Shown here one piece after another: positions 11,488 to 21,012 of a stretch of 64,000 nt of DNA. The position numbers and the translations under genes are program-made. This stretch comes from Burkholderiales bacterium PBB1 (lineage in GTDB: Bacteria > Pseudomonadota > Gammaproteobacteria > Burkholderiales > Burkholderiaceae_C), in NCBI GenBank assembly GCA_002255905.1, contig NKIN01000006.1, positions 1-64,000 of the forward strand, in the 5' to 3' direction. The first letter of the stretch is position 1; every line of letters begins with the position of its first letter. Below the pieces are notes generated by a model. It was given only the letters and a program-made list of their open reading frames with translations, was not told where the DNA came from and did not search any database.

Positions 11488-12582
11488 TCAGCGCACCGAC
11501 GAACGCGCCTCGGGCGTGGCACGCAGCAGCATGGCGTCGCCATAGCTGAAGAAGCGGTAGCGCTGGTCGATCGCGTGGCGGTACAGCGCCATCACGTGCG
11601 CGTGGCCGGCCAGCGCGCTGACCAGCATCATCAGCGTGCTGCGCGGCAGGTGGAAGTTGGTGATCAGCGCATCGACCACGCGGAAATGAAATCCCGGCGT
11701 GATGAAGATCTCGGTGTCGCCGACCCCCGCCTGCAGAGCGCCACCAATGGCGGCCGATTCCAGCGCGCGCAGCGTGGTCGTGCCCACCGCCACGACGCGC
11801 CCACCCCGCTCGTGGGTGCGGGCCACCGCAGCCACCGTGTCGGCCCCGACCTCGAACCACTCGCTGTGCATGCGGTGCTCGGCCAGGTTCTCGGTACGCA
11901 CCGGCTGGAAGGTGCCGGCACCCACATGCAGGGTGACGCGGGCCTGCTCGACGCCGCGTGCAGTCAGCGCGTCCACCAGCGCCTGGTCGAAATGCAGCGC
12001 GGCCGTCGGTGCGGCAACGGCGCCCGGCTTCGCGGCGAACACCGTCTGGTAGCGCCGCTCGTCGTCGGCATCGTCGGCGTGCGTGATGTAGGGCGGCAGC
12101 GGCACGTGGCCAAAGCGCTCCAGCAGCACCTGTGGATCGGACGGAAAGCGCAGGTGGAACAGCGCATCTTCCGGGCCCGCGCGGCCCAGCACCTCGGCAT
12201 CGAAGCCGTTGCCATCGCCAGCGGCCATCGCGGCCTCGACGCTCACGCCGAAGCGCACCCGCTGGCCGCGTTTGGGCGACTTGCTGGCGCGCAGGTGCAT
12301 CAGCACTTCGTGGTTCGGCAGCACCCGCTCGACCAGCGCTTCCACCTGGCCGCCAGTGGCCTTGACACCCAGCAGCCGGGCCTTGATCACGCGGGTGTCG
12401 TTGAACACCAGCAGGTCACCCGGGTTCAGCAGCGACGGCAGGTCGCGGAACACCCGGTCGACCGGCGCAGCGCCGGTGCCGTCGAGCAGCCGCGAACCGC
12501 TGCGCTCGGCGGCCGGGTGCTGCGCGATCAGCTCGGGCGGCAGCGCGAAATCGAAATCGGAAAGGGTCAGCAGTCTGGTCAT
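11488..12582 (-). CDS. queA: S-adenosylmethionine:tRNA ribosyltransferase-isomerase
   Basis: This 364-residue enzyme transfers and isomerises the ribosyl part of SAM onto preQ1-tRNA to make epoxyqueuosine. The N-terminus [18 protein letters not shown] is diagnostic, as are [20 protein letters not shown] and the C-terminal [18 protein letters not shown]. The ATG at 12582 gives the normal start; the open frame continues 19 codons upstream. It is convergent with the GT39 gene and divergent from recG (85 bp intergenic). It forms the queuosine pair with tgt at 7771-8913 but is not in the same operon. Confidence 0.97.
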   Translation of the reverse strand: MTRLLTLSDFDFALPPELIAQHPAAERSGSRLLDGTGAAPVDRVFRDLPSLLNPGDLLVFNDTRVIKARLLGVKATGGQVEALVERVLPNHEVLMHLRASKSPKRGQRVRFGVSVEAAMAAGDGNGFDAEVLGRAGPEDALFHLRFPSDPQVLLERFGHVPLPPYITHADDADDERRYQTVFAAKPGAVAAPTAALHFDQALVDALTARGVEQARVTLHVGAGTFQPVRTENLAEHRMHSEWFEVGADTVAAVARTHERGGRVVAVGTTTLRALESAAIGGALQAGVGDTEIFITPGFHFRVVDALITNFHLPRSTLMMLVSALAGHAHVMALYRHAIDQRYRFFSYGDAMLLRATPEARSSVR

Positions 12583-12667
12583 GGCGCGCGGGCATGGCGC
12601 AAGGAAGGCGGCCGGATTGTTCCACGCAGGTGGTGCCACCGTCGGAGCGCGCGGTCAGAATGCGCCG

Positions 12668-14851
12668 ATGGCCCGACCTGCAACGATTCCCGCCGATGCG
12701 CGCGACGGCGCTGCTGCCGCGCCGGTGGCCAAGCCCAAGTCGGTACCGCAGCGGGCGATGGAAAAGCTGGGGCTGCACCGCGACATCGACCTCGCGCTGC
12801 ATGTACCGCTGCGCTATGAAGACGAGACGCGGCTCGTCGCCATTGCCGAACTGCGCGACGGTGTTACCGCGCAAGTGCAAGGCGTGGTGCAGCGCTGCGA
12901 GATCCAGCTGCGCAACCGCCGGCAGTTGCTGGTCACGCTGGCCGATGGCGCCAGTGACACGCTGCTGCTGCGCTTCCTGCACTTCTACCCCTCGCACCAG
13001 AAAGCGCTGGCTGAAGGCCGCTGCGTTCGCGTGCGCGGCGAAGCGCGTGGCGGCTTCTTCGGGCTGGAGATGGTGCACCCGAGCTTCAAGGCGATCGATG
13101 GTGACCTGCCTCTGGCGACCTCGCTGACGCCGGTCTACCCGACCAGTGCCTCGCTGCCGCAGGCCTATCTGCGGCGTGCAGTCGCGTCGGCGCTGAACCG
13201 TGTCGATCTGAGCGAGAACGTGCCCGCCGAGTTGCTGCCGAGCGGCGTCGTCACCTTGCGCGACGCGCTGCGCTGGCTGCACCACCCGCCGGCCGATGCG
13301 TCGCTGGCCGCGCTGGAAGATCGCTCGCATCCGGCGTGGCAGCGTCTGAAGTTCGAGGAGCTGCTGGCCCAGCAGCTGTCGCAGTTGCAAGCCAAACACG
13401 AGCGGGCGCAGCAACGCGCGCCACGGTTCAAGTTGGCGGCCGGTGGCCTGCAGGAAAAGCTGCTGGCCGCCCTGCCCTTCTCGCTGACCAGCGCGCAGCG
13501 GCGTGTGGTGGAAGAGATCGCCGCCGATCTGCAGCGTGCGCGACCGGATGCCGGCCGCGGTGACGCCACCAGCGTGCCGATGCACCGATTGCTGCAAGGC
13601 GATGTGGGCTCGGGCAAGACGGTGGTGGCCGCGCTGGCCGCAGCCATCGCGATCCACAACGGCTGGCAATGCGCGCTGATGGCGCCGACCGAGATCCTGG
13701 CCGACCAGCATTTCCGCAAGCTGGTCGGATGGCTCGAACCACTGGGCATCACGACCGCGTGGCTGACCGGCAGCCGCAAGGGCCGCGGCCGGCGCGAGAT
13801 GCTCGAACGCGTTGCCTCCGGTGAGGCCGGCTTGGTGGTCGGCACCCACGCGGTGATCCAGGACGACGTGCAGTTCGCCCGCCTCGGTCTGGCCATCGTC
13901 GACGAGCAGCACCGATTCGGCGTGGCGCAGCGGTTGGCGCTGCGCAGCAAGCTGGAACAGCATTCATTGGAGCCGCACCTGCTCATGATGAGCGCGACAC
14001 CGATCCCGCGCACGCTGGCGATGACGATGTATGCCGACCTCGACATCAGCACCATCGACGAGCTGCCGCCCGGGCGCACGCCGATCGTCACCAAGCTCTT
14101 TGCCGACAGCAAGCGCGAGGCGGTGGTCGCGCGCATCCGCGACGAGGTGGCACAAGGCAAGCAGGTCTATTGGGTGTGTCCGCTGATCGAGGAAGCGGCT
14201 GAAGGTGACACCGCGCCGATCAAGGGCGACGCACGGTCATCCAGACGGCCGTTCGGCGAGCGACCCGAATTGCGGAACGTCATCGACACGCACCAAAAGC
14301 TGACCGAGGCCTTGCCCGGTGTCGGCGTTGGCCTGCTGCACGGCCGGATGAAAGCGGCTGACAAGGCGGCGACGATGGCGCAGTTCATCGCTGGCGAGCT
14401 GTCGGTGCTGGTCGCGACCACGGTGATCGAAGTGGGTGTCGATGTGCCGAACGCGAGCCTGATGGTGATCGAGCACGCGGAGCGCTTCGGCCTGAGCCAG
14501 TTGCATCAGCTGCGCGGCCGCGTGGGCCGCGGCTCGGTCGCGAGCGTGTGCGTGCTGCTCTATGCCGCGCCGCTGTCGGACACCGGCAAGGCGCGGCTGA
14601 AGGCGATGGCCGAGACGACCGACGGCTTCGAGATCGCGCGGCGCGACCTCGAAATTCGCGGGCCGGGCGAATTTCTGGGCGCCCGGCAATCGGGCGCGGC
14701 GCTGCTGCGCTTCGCCGACCTGAACGACGACCTGCCTCTGCTGCACGCCGCGCGGGCGGCGGCCGAAATCATGTTGAAAGAGCACCACGACGCCGCTGAA
14801 CGCCAGGTGCAGCGCTGGCTCGGCAGCAAGGCCGATTACCTGAAGGCCTGA
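12668..14851 (+). CDS. recG: ATP-dependent DNA helicase RecG
   Basis: This 727-residue helicase/translocase remodels stalled forks and branched DNA. Visible parts: an N-terminal wedge/OB domain (about residues 30-180), Walker A GDVGSGKTVVAALAA near residue 312, DEQHRFG motif II near 412, LLMMSATPIPRTLAMTMY motif III, and the C-terminal QLRGRVGRG motif VI. The frame is open to 12209, but the ATG at 12668 gives the normal RecG N-terminus. It ends 39 bp before oxyR on the same strand, an arrangement seen in other Betaproteobacteria, so cotranscription with oxyR is plausible. Confidence 0.96.
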   Translation: MARPATIPADARDGAAAAPVAKPKSVPQRAMEKLGLHRDIDLALHVPLRYEDETRLVAIAELRDGVTAQVQGVVQRCEIQLRNRRQLLVTLADGASDTLLLRFLHFYPSHQKALAEGRCVRVRGEARGGFFGLEMVHPSFKAIDGDLPLATSLTPVYPTSASLPQAYLRRAVASALNRVDLSENVPAELLPSGVVTLRDALRWLHHPPADASLAALEDRSHPAWQRLKFEELLAQQLSQLQAKHERAQQRAPRFKLAAGGLQEKLLAALPFSLTSAQRRVVEEIAADLQRARPDAGRGDATSVPMHRLLQGDVGSGKTVVAALAAAIAIHNGWQCALMAPTEILADQHFRKLVGWLEPLGITTAWLTGSRKGRGRREMLERVASGEAGLVVGTHAVIQDDVQFARLGLAIVDEQHRFGVAQRLALRSKLEQHSLEPHLLMMSATPIPRTLAMTMYADLDISTIDELPPGRTPIVTKLFADSKREAVVARIRDEVAQGKQVYWVCPLIEEAAEGDTAPIKGDARSSRRPFGERPELRNVIDTHQKLTEALPGVGVGLLHGRMKAADKAATMAQFIAGELSVLVATTVIEVGVDVPNASLMVIEHAERFGLSQLHQLRGRVGRGSVASVCVLLYAAPLSDTGKARLKAMAETTDGFEIARRDLEIRGPGEFLGARQSGAALLRFADLNDDLPLLHAARAAAEIMLKEHHDAAERQVQRWLGSKADYLKA

Positions 14852-14890
14852 GGCAACGTTGAACAAGCCCCCCCGCGCGAGAATGACACC

Positions 14891-15811
14891 ATGACCCTGA
14901 CCGAGCTTCGATACATCGTCGCGGTGGCCCGCGAGCGGCACTTCGGCCGCGCGGCCGAAGCTTGCTTCGTCTCGCAGCCAACGCTGAGCGTGGCCATCAA
15001 GAAGCTGGAAGAGGAGCTCGATGTCAAGCTGTTCGAGCGCGGCAGCAACGAGGTCAGCGTCACGCTGCTGGGCGAAGAGATCGTGCGGCAGGCGCAGACC
15101 GTGCTCGAACAGGCGGCCGGCATCAAGGAGATCGCGCGCCGCGGCAAGGACCCGGTGTCGGGCCCGCTGCGGCTCGGCGTGATCTACACGATCGGACCCT
15201 ACCTGCTGCCTGACCTGGTGCGCCAGGCCATCGAGCGCATGCCACGCATGCCGCTGATGCTGCAGGAGAACTTCACCGTCAAGCTGCTGGAGATGCTGCG
15301 CACCGGGGAGATCGACGCAGCCATCATCGCCGAGCCGTTTCCCGACGCTGGGCTGGCGGTCGCACCGCTGTACGACGAGCCCTTCATGGTGGCGGTGCCG
15401 AAAAAGCACCCGTTGGCGCGGCGCAAACGCATCCCGGCCGATGAGCTGAAGAAGGAAACGATGCTGCTGCTGGGCACCGGGCACTGCTTTCGCGATCACG
15501 TGCTTGAGGTGTGCCCCGAGTACGCACATTTCTCCAGCGACTCCGAAGGCATCCGCAAGAGTTTCGAGGGCTCGTCACTCGAAACCATCAAGTACATGGT
15601 CGCCTCCGGCATGGGCTTGACGGTGGTGCCCCAGCTCAGCGTGCCGGCCGAGCCCGACAAGCACGTCGCGTATGTGCCGTTCTCGGACCCGGTGCCAACA
15701 CGCCGTGTGGTGCTGGTGTGGCGGCGCACCTTCACGCGCTATGAAGCCATCGCGGCGCTGCGCAATGCGATCTACGCCTGTCCGCTGCTCGGGGTGCAAC
15801 GGCTGTCGTGA
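14891..15811 (+). CDS. oxyR: LysR-type hydrogen peroxide sensor OxyR
   Basis: This 306-residue LysR regulator has an N-terminal helix-turn-helix ([20 protein letters not shown]) and a C-terminal sensor domain. The two cysteines of the OxyR redox switch are present at residues 199 and 208, in [14 protein letters not shown], the same numbering as in E. coli. These form the peroxide-induced disulfide. The downstream gene is dps, a classical OxyR target. It lies 39 bp after recG. The sequence and context make this a real OxyR rather than a generic LysR protein. Confidence 0.95.
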   Translation: MTLTELRYIVAVARERHFGRAAEACFVSQPTLSVAIKKLEEELDVKLFERGSNEVSVTLLGEEIVRQAQTVLEQAAGIKEIARRGKDPVSGPLRLGVIYTIGPYLLPDLVRQAIERMPRMPLMLQENFTVKLLEMLRTGEIDAAIIAEPFPDAGLAVAPLYDEPFMVAVPKKHPLARRKRIPADELKKETMLLLGTGHCFRDHVLEVCPEYAHFSSDSEGIRKSFEGSSLETIKYMVASGMGLTVVPQLSVPAEPDKHVAYVPFSDPVPTRRVVLVWRRTFTRYEAIAALRNAIYACPLLGVQRLS

Positions 15812-15902
15812 TGGCATCACCGCCAGCGCAGGATGCCTTGGGTCGATAGACTCGGTGCACCTTCCCTGTCTCAACCTTCCACCTCCATCCGAGGAGTCCC
15901 TG

Positions 15903-16421
15903 ATGGTCAAGAAATCCAAGCCGAATGCCGCAACAGCGGCCACCCCATCGAAGATCAACATCGGTATCAGCGAGAAGGATCGCGCGGCCATCGCCGGCGG
16001 CCTGAGCCACCTGCTGGCCGACACCTACACGCTGTACCTGACGACGCACAACTTCCACTGGAACGTCACCGGCCCGATGTTCAACACGCTGCACCTGATG
16101 TTCATGGGGCAGTACACCGAGCTGTGGAACGCGGTCGACCCGATCGCCGAGCGCATCCGCTCGCTGGGCCACGCGGCGCCGGGCTCGTATGCTCAGTTCG
16201 GCGCACTGGCGTCGATCAAGGACGCGCCATCCACGCCGCCGAAGGCGCTCGAGATGGTGCGCATCCTGGTCGATGGCCACGAGGCCGTGGCCCGCACCGC
16301 ACGCGGCATCTTCCCGCTGGCCGACAAGGCTGGCGATGAACCCACCGCCGACCTGCTGACGCAGCGCCTGACGGTGCACGAGCAGACGGCCTGGATGCTG
16401 CGCAGCCTGCTGGAAACCTGA
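15903..16421 (+). CDS. dps: Dps-family DNA-binding ferritin-like protein
   Basis: This 172-residue protein starts at the ATG at 15903, a good distance after a GAGGAG ribosome-binding site. It has the Dps ferroxidase region: [13 protein letters not shown] with His near residue 52, NTLHLMF (His64) and [17 protein letters not shown] (Asp79, Glu83). The Lys-rich N-terminal tail (VKKSKP) fits DNA binding. Dps stores iron, consumes hydrogen peroxide and compacts DNA. It lies directly downstream of oxyR, and OxyR control is likely by analogy. Confidence 0.95.
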   Translation: MVKKSKPNAATAATPSKINIGISEKDRAAIAGGLSHLLADTYTLYLTTHNFHWNVTGPMFNTLHLMFMGQYTELWNAVDPIAERIRSLGHAAPGSYAQFGALASIKDAPSTPPKALEMVRILVDGHEAVARTARGIFPLADKAGDEPTADLLTQRLTVHEQTAWMLRSLLET

Positions 16422-16448
16422 CGAAACCTGAGACAAGGGGCCGCTGCC

Positions 16449-17072
16449 ATGCGCATCGCGATCATCACCTTCGATGGCTTCAACGAGATCGACGCGTTCG
16501 TGCCGCTGGGTCTGCTCAACCGGCTGAATTCGCGCGGCTGGAAGGCCGAGATCACCGGGCCGTCGTCGCACATGACATCGATGAACGGCGTCACCGTTCA
16601 GGCGCAGCAACCCCTCGAATTCGCCAACGAGGCCGACGCGGTGATCTTCGGCAGCGGCATCTACACCCGCGCGATCGCCGCCGACATCGGCAAGCGCGGT
16701 GCGCCGCTTGACCGCCTGCAGCTCGATCCGCTGCGTCAGCTGATCGGTGCGCAATGCTCGGGCACCTTGCTGATGGCACGGCTGGGCCTGCTGGCCGACA
16801 TGCCCGCCTGCACCGACACCAACACCAAGCCCTGGGTTGTCGAGGCGGGCGTGCGCGTCGTCGATCTGCCCTTCCAGGCGCGCGGCCCGCTGGCCACGGC
16901 CGGCGGGTGCCTGTCGGCGCAGTACCTGGCCGCCTGGATCATGGCAAAGGGTGCAGGGCTCGATGCGGCCGCGCAGGCCTTGCACTACGCCGCGCCGGTG
17001 GGCGAGAAGGACGCCTACGTCGAGCGTGTGCTGGGCGTCGTCCGCCCTTTCCTGCCCGAGGTGAGCGCATAG
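16449..17072 (+). CDS. DJ-1/PfpI family protein (class I glutamine amidotransferase-like)
   Basis: This 207-residue protein has a Rossmann-like DJ-1/PfpI fold. The nucleophile elbow is LIGAQCSGTLLMA with Cys103, and the conserved early acidic residue occurs in DGFNEIDAF (Glu13). Relatives include isonitrile hydratases, chaperones and deglycase-like proteins, so the activity is undetermined. It begins 27 bp after dps, in the same direction, and may be part of the peroxide stress unit. A GGCCGC-type leader and no clear strong ribosome-binding site precede the start. Confidence 0.85.
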   Translation: MRIAIITFDGFNEIDAFVPLGLLNRLNSRGWKAEITGPSSHMTSMNGVTVQAQQPLEFANEADAVIFGSGIYTRAIAADIGKRGAPLDRLQLDPLRQLIGAQCSGTLLMARLGLLADMPACTDTNTKPWVVEAGVRVVDLPFQARGPLATAGGCLSAQYLAAWIMAKGAGLDAAAQALHYAAPVGEKDAYVERVLGVVRPFLPEVSA

Positions 17073-17132
17073 GCGCGCACGGATAATCACGGGTTTCCAC
17101 GAGCCGCACACCCAGCGGGTGAGCGACGCCCC

Positions 17133-18785
17133 ATGTCCACCGATTCCATTCCGTCAGCGCTCGACAAGGAAGTCAGGCGCCGTCGCACCTTCGCGATCAT
17201 TTCCCACCCTGACGCCGGCAAGACCACGCTCACCGAGAAGCTGCTGCTGTTCTCCGGCGCGATCCAGATCGCCGGCTCGGTGAAGGCGCGCAAGGCGAGC
17301 CGCCACGCCACCAGCGACTGGATGGAGATCGAGAAGCAGCGCGGCATCTCGGTGGCCAGCTCGGTCATGCAGATGGAATACCGCGACTGCGTGATCAACC
17401 TGCTGGACACGCCGGGGCACCAGGACTTTTCCGAAGACACCTACCGCGTGCTGACCGCGGTGGACGCCGCGCTGATGGTGATCGATGCGGCCAATGGCGT
17501 CGAGCCGCAGACGCGGCGCCTGCTGCAGGTCTGCCGTGCGCGCAACACGCCCATCCTCACCTTCGTCAACAAGATGGACCGCGAGGTCAAGGACCCGCTG
17601 GAACTGATGGACGAGATCGAGCGCGAGCTCGGCATGGAGGTCGTGCCCTTCACCTGGCCGGTGGGCATGGGCAAGACCTTCCACGGTGTGATGGACCTGC
17701 GCGAAAAGCAGATGCGGGTGTTCAGCCCCGGCGAAGACCGCCACCACAACGACGACGAAATTCTGGCCGGACTCGACAACCCCGCGTACGCCCAGCGCTT
17801 CGGCATGCAGTACGAGCAGGCCCAAGGCGAGATCGAGCTGCTGACCGATGCGGCGCCGCCGTTCGATCGCGACGCCTTCTTGAACGGGCAACAAACGCCG
17901 ATGTTCTTCGGCTCGGCCGTCAACAACTTCGGTGTGCGCGAGGTGCTCGATGCGCTGGTCGATCTGGCGCCGCCGCCGAGTGAGCGCGCCGCCATCCAGC
18001 GGGTGGTGCAACCCGGCGAGCCGAAGTTCAGCGGCGTCGTGTTCAAGATCCAGGCCAACATGGACCCGGCGCACCGCGACCGCATCGCGTTCCTGCGCGT
18101 GGCCTCCGGCCACTTCGAGCGCGGCATGCGCTTGAAGGTGGTTCGATCGGGCAAGGAGCTGCGTCCCAACACCGTGGTGTCGTTCCTGAGCCAGCGCCGC
18201 GAGCTGCTCGACGAGGCCTATGCCGGCGACATCATCGGCATCCCGAACCACGGTGTGCTGCAACTGGGCGACACGCTGACCGAAGGCGAGGCGCTGCAGT
18301 TCACCGGGCTGCCATTCTTTGCGCCCGAGATGTTCCGTTCGGTCGAAGTGGCCGACCCGCTCAAGACCAAGCAGCTCAAGGCCGGGCTGACGCAGCTGGG
18401 TGAAGAAGGCGCAATCCAGGTGTTTCGGCCGGTGGGTGGCACGGTGCTGCTGCTGGGTGCGGTCGGGCAACTGCAGTTCGAGGTGGTCGCCCACCGCCTG
18501 GAGCACGAATACGGCTGCAAGGCGCGCATCATGCCCAGCCGTTTTCAGGTGGCGCGCTGGGTGACCTGCGAAACCGGCGAAGGCGCCGCGGCCGACGAGC
18601 GTGAGCTCAAGCGCTTCATCGACGGCAACTCGCACCGCGTGGCCTATGACGCCGTCGATGCGCCGACGGTCTTGGTGGAGTACGCGCCCGAGCTGCGCGC
18701 CATCGAGGCCAACTGGCCCAAGATCAAGTTCCATGCATTGCGCGAGCACGCCGGGCTGGTGTTCCAGAAGCACATCGGCGACTGA
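17133..18785 (+). CDS. prfC: Peptide chain release factor 3
   Basis: This 550-residue GTPase recycles RF1/RF2 from the ribosome. The GTP-binding motifs are clear: FAIISHPDAGKTTLTEKLLL (P-loop), DTPGHQDFSEDTYR (G3) and TFVNKMDRE (G4). The length is slightly longer than the E. coli protein (529 residues). The C-terminal end FHALREHAGLVFQKHIGD matches the family. It is preceded by a 60 bp gap and followed, 8 bp later, by the convergent stop of the dioxygenase gene. Confidence 0.96.
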   Translation: MSTDSIPSALDKEVRRRRTFAIISHPDAGKTTLTEKLLLFSGAIQIAGSVKARKASRHATSDWMEIEKQRGISVASSVMQMEYRDCVINLLDTPGHQDFSEDTYRVLTAVDAALMVIDAANGVEPQTRRLLQVCRARNTPILTFVNKMDREVKDPLELMDEIERELGMEVVPFTWPVGMGKTFHGVMDLREKQMRVFSPGEDRHHNDDEILAGLDNPAYAQRFGMQYEQAQGEIELLTDAAPPFDRDAFLNGQQTPMFFGSAVNNFGVREVLDALVDLAPPPSERAAIQRVVQPGEPKFSGVVFKIQANMDPAHRDRIAFLRVASGHFERGMRLKVVRSGKELRPNTVVSFLSQRRELLDEAYAGDIIGIPNHGVLQLGDTLTEGEALQFTGLPFFAPEMFRSVEVADPLKTKQLKAGLTQLGEEGAIQVFRPVGGTVLLLGAVGQLQFEVVAHRLEHEYGCKARIMPSRFQVARWVTCETGEGAAADERELKRFIDGNSHRVAYDAVDAPTVLVEYAPELRAIEANWPKIKFHALREHAGLVFQKHIGD

Positions 18786-18793
18786 GCGATGGC

Positions 18794-19591
18794 CTAAGCC
18801 TCGGAGTCGATGTGACCGAACACATACGACTCCATCGACAACATGCCGTACAGCGTGCCACCCTCGATGACCTCGACGGGGTCGCCGGCAGTCGCCGCGC
18901 CGGCGGCCACCAGCAGCGGCAGGAAGTGCTCTTCGGTCGGGTGGGCCCGCACGGCGTGCGGTGCACGACGCCGGTAATCGGCCAGTGCACCGGTGTCGCC
19001 CGCGACGACGGCGCGCCGCACCCACTGCACGAACTCGCTGACATAAGCCGCTTCGCCGATGGCGATGGCGCCGCGGAATTCGCCCAGGTTGTGGGTCATG
19101 CTGCCCGAGCCGACGATGAGCACACCACGGTCCCGCAAGGGCCGCAGCGTCTGCCCGAGGCGCAGTGCGCCCCCAGCGTCCAGGTTGTGCGGGATCGACA
19201 GCTGCAGCACGGGCGTCGCCGCTGCGGGCAACAGGTGCCGCAGCGGCACCCAGGCGCCGTGGTCCAAGCCGCGGTGCCCATCGAGTGTCACGGACAGGCC
19301 CGCGGTTGACAGCAGCCGCTGCACCTCAGTGGCCAGAGCCGGATCGCCAGGAGCTGGGTAAGACAGCGCGTACAGCGCGGGCGCAAAGCCGCCGAAGTCG
19401 TGCAGCGTCGCGGGCGCCGCGCAGGCGGTCACCTCGAGGCCCGCGGTGATCCAGTGGGGCGACACGACCAGAACTGCGGCCAGTGGCGGCAGTCGGTGGC
19501 CGAGTGCACCCAAGGCCGCGCCGGCCACGCCGGGCTCCAGCGCGAAGGTGGGTGCGCCGTGTGAGATGAACAGCGCAGGGATGGTGGCCAT
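18794..19591 (-). CDS. 4,5-DOPA extradiol-type dioxygenase (YgiD/LigB family)
   Basis: This 265-residue protein belongs to the LigB-type class III extradiol dioxygenase family, like E. coli YgiD. Landmarks are the N-terminal LFISHGAPTFALEPG with a metal-ligand histidine, HDFGGFAPALYALSYPAPG, the segment VPLRHLLPAA, and GVLIVGSGSMTHNLGEF. It probably cleaves catechol-type rings with Fe(II) or Zn. The ATG at 19591 is chosen for its match to the family start; the frame is open 10 codons further. It is convergent with prfC. Confidence 0.9.
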   Translation of the reverse strand: MATIPALFISHGAPTFALEPGVAGAALGALGHRLPPLAAVLVVSPHWITAGLEVTACAAPATLHDFGGFAPALYALSYPAPGDPALATEVQRLLSTAGLSVTLDGHRGLDHGAWVPLRHLLPAAATPVLQLSIPHNLDAGGALRLGQTLRPLRDRGVLIVGSGSMTHNLGEFRGAIAIGEAAYVSEFVQWVRRAVVAGDTGALADYRRRAPHAVRAHPTEEHFLPLLVAAGAATAGDPVEVIEGGTLYGMLSMESYVFGHIDSEA

Positions 19592-19744
19592 GGTGTTGCG
19601 GTGATGTCGGGCAGGAATCACTAGGCGTGCGGCGAGTCAACCGAAGCGTACTCCGGGCGTTGTGCCTGCACAGTCGGCGCAGCGCCGGCTTGCTCCAAGG
19701 GCCCCGAGTCTGTGAATGCGGCCGTTGAACCCACCCGGAAACTC

Positions 19745-19969
19745 ATGAAGAAGCTCCTTCTGGCCGTATGGCTGGTCATCGTTGCTGCAGCCGCCTTTGC
19801 GCAGGTGCCTGTCGCGGCCCCTGCGCCCGCCGAAGCCGCGTCGAGCCCAGCACATGCGAAGGCCAAGCACCGCAAGCCCATGCATGTGGAGTCGACCCAG
19901 CCCAAGACGAAGAAGCATCACCCCGGCAAGGCGAAGCCGGCGGCTCCCCAGGCCTCAGCCGCCGAGTAA
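19745..19969 (+). CDS. Small secreted, Lys/His/Pro/Ala-rich protein of unknown function
   Basis: This is a 74-residue protein with a clear Sec signal peptide (MKKLLLAVWLVIVAAAAFAQ) and a low-complexity mature region rich in Ala, Pro, Lys and His (for example HAKAKHRKPMH and TKKHHPGKAKPAA). I do not recognise a family. Such short basic secreted proteins are common in Burkholderiales, and the His-rich part could bind metal. The ATG at 19745 is chosen because it starts the signal peptide; an in-frame start 11 codons upstream is possible. Confidence 0.65.
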   Translation: MKKLLLAVWLVIVAAAAFAQVPVAAPAPAEAASSPAHAKAKHRKPMHVESTQPKTKKHHPGKAKPAAPQASAAE

Positions 19970-20000
19970 TCAGCGCCGCCAGTCTGGCGTTCAGGGCCGC

Positions 20001-20573
20001 TCAGGTCGCAAATCGCCAGTGCCGTGGCAGCGATCGCCCGACGCGCGCAGGAAGCGGCGGTTGATGGAAAGCCGGATCGGCGTGGTGCGTCGCATCGCGC
20101 GCGTGCTGGAACAACCGGAGCATCTCAACGACTGAGCTGGATGCCGGCCGGCATGTGTGTGGCAGATCGGCTGGCAGCACGATCCAGGTCCCTGCGCCGC
20201 AGAAGAGGTGGGCCACTTCGTCGCCCCCTGGCACACGCACCCGAAAGTCGACATGCCCCTGCAGCACGACGCGCACCTCGGGCTCGCCGTGGGTGTGTTC
20301 GTCACGCGGCTCTCGCCAGGAGCGGGCTGCGTCGGCATGCGTCTGGCCATATCGCCAGTGCACGCGGTCGGTGCGGGTGGCACCGACCCGGCACTGCAGC
20401 GCGTCCAGCTCACGCGCATAGGTCAGCTGCGGCAGGCTGGAGACTGGCTTCGCTGCCGGCACCCAGCGGCCCAGCTCGATGCCCAGCGCTGCCAGCTCTG
20501 CCGGCAGATCGCCGGTGCACGTCGCCTCGACGCGCGGGGCGCCGTGCGGTGACTGAATCGATGCCTCAGCCAT
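20001..20573 (-). CDS. Acireductone dioxygenase-like cupin
   Basis: This 190-residue protein carries the metal site of acireductone dioxygenase (ARD): His-Thr-His-Gly-Glu-Pro-Glu (residues 93-99), matching the H-x-H-x3-E of Klebsiella ARD, plus His near 139 in ADLPHTCRP. The preceding RWR/EP region and VRVVLQGHVDFRVRV fit the cupin barrel. ARD acts in methionine salvage (acireductone to ketoacid), but no other salvage gene is nearby, so a different substrate is possible. A GGGAGG ribosome-binding site lies before the ATG. It is convergent with the small secreted gene. Confidence 0.72.
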   Translation of the reverse strand: MAEASIQSPHGAPRVEATCTGDLPAELAALGIELGRWVPAAKPVSSLPQLTYARELDALQCRVGATRTDRVHWRYGQTHADAARSWREPRDEHTHGEPEVRVVLQGHVDFRVRVPGGDEVAHLFCGAGTWIVLPADLPHTCRPASSSVVEMLRLFQHARDATHHADPAFHQPPLPARVGRSLPRHWRFAT

Positions 20574-20904
20574 GTCGAAGAACCTCCCTGTCCCACAGAT
20601 TCACCAATTGAGTATCGGCACGAACGGCGCGCGCGCAAGGAAGGATTCGTAGCGTGGATCTGCGCTGGCTGCGCAGATCCGAGCCGCTTCATCAGCCCGC
20701 TGCCTCGGTGGCTTTTGCTCCGTGCCGATCCAGTAAAGCAACAAACGTGCTGCGTTCGGGCCGCGAGCATTTGGGGACCTGCCGAGTTCGACATCGACCC
20801 GGAGCTCCGACCGGCCAGCTTCTGTGGGTTTGGCCGGCCACGACCCACCGGTAGTGCCCAAAGAAAAAGGGTCAGCTCTGAATGAGCTAACCCTTTGATT
20901 TGAC
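20574..20904. other. Non-coding interval before tRNA-Phe with palindromes
   Basis: No convincing gene is present in these 330 bases: the open frames have no homology and no ribosome-binding site. The interval does contain a perfect 10-bp hairpin (GGATCTGCGC / GCGCAGATCC, loop TGGCT, 20656-20680), a GTGGGT...ACCCAC palindrome around GGCCGGCC (about 20823-20849) and the tRNA terminator. This is more palindromic than other intergenic regions here. Confidence 0.5.
20868..20894 (-). terminator. Rho-independent terminator of tRNA-Phe
   Basis: On the minus strand AGGGTTAGCTC and GAGCTGACCCT form an 11-bp stem (one G-U) with loop ATTCA, followed by a U-rich run. It sits about 10 bp beyond the tRNA 3' end, in the right direction for the tRNA gene. 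Confidence 0.85.
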
Positions 20905-20980
20905 TGGTGGCCTGGGGCGGAATCGAACCACCGACACGCGGATTTTCAATCCGCTGCTCTACCAACTGAGCTACCAGGCC
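20905..20980 (-). tRNA. tRNA-Phe (anticodon GAA)
   Basis: This is a 76-nucleotide tRNA with CCA encoded at the 3' end. The acceptor stem GGCCTGG/CCAGGCC, D arm GCTC...GAGC, anticodon stem GCGGA/TCCGC with loop TTGAAAA (anticodon GAA) and T arm GGTGG/CCGCC are all visible. It lies on the minus strand, 32 bp after the stop codon of the NtrX-like gene, with its own -10-like TATAGT upstream (20990-20995). Confidence 0.97.
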
Positions 20981-20989
20981 GAGCCCGCA

Positions 20990-20995
20990 ACTATA
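20990..20995 (-). promoter_or_regulatory. Putative -10 box for tRNA-Phe
   Basis: TATAGT on the minus strand lies about 10 bp upstream of the tRNA 5' end. No good -35 box is seen, and the ntrX stop codon is 18 bp further upstream, so readthrough from the ntrYX unit is also possible. Confidence 0.45.
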
Positions 20996-21012
20996 TCAGC
21001 GCGCCGAGCCCT

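Noticed and set aside
11575..12819. 414-codon plus-strand frame over queA
   Set aside because: Antisense shadow of queA.
17154..19025. Long minus-strand open frame (623 codons) antisense to prfC
   Set aside because: High GC makes long antisense frames common; it has low-complexity His/Arg/Gly-rich composition and no family match, while prfC on the other strand is certain.
20601..20861. 86-codon minus-strand frame between the ARD-like gene and tRNA-Phe
   Set aside because: No ribosome-binding site, no homology, and overlaps palindromes; treated as non-coding.
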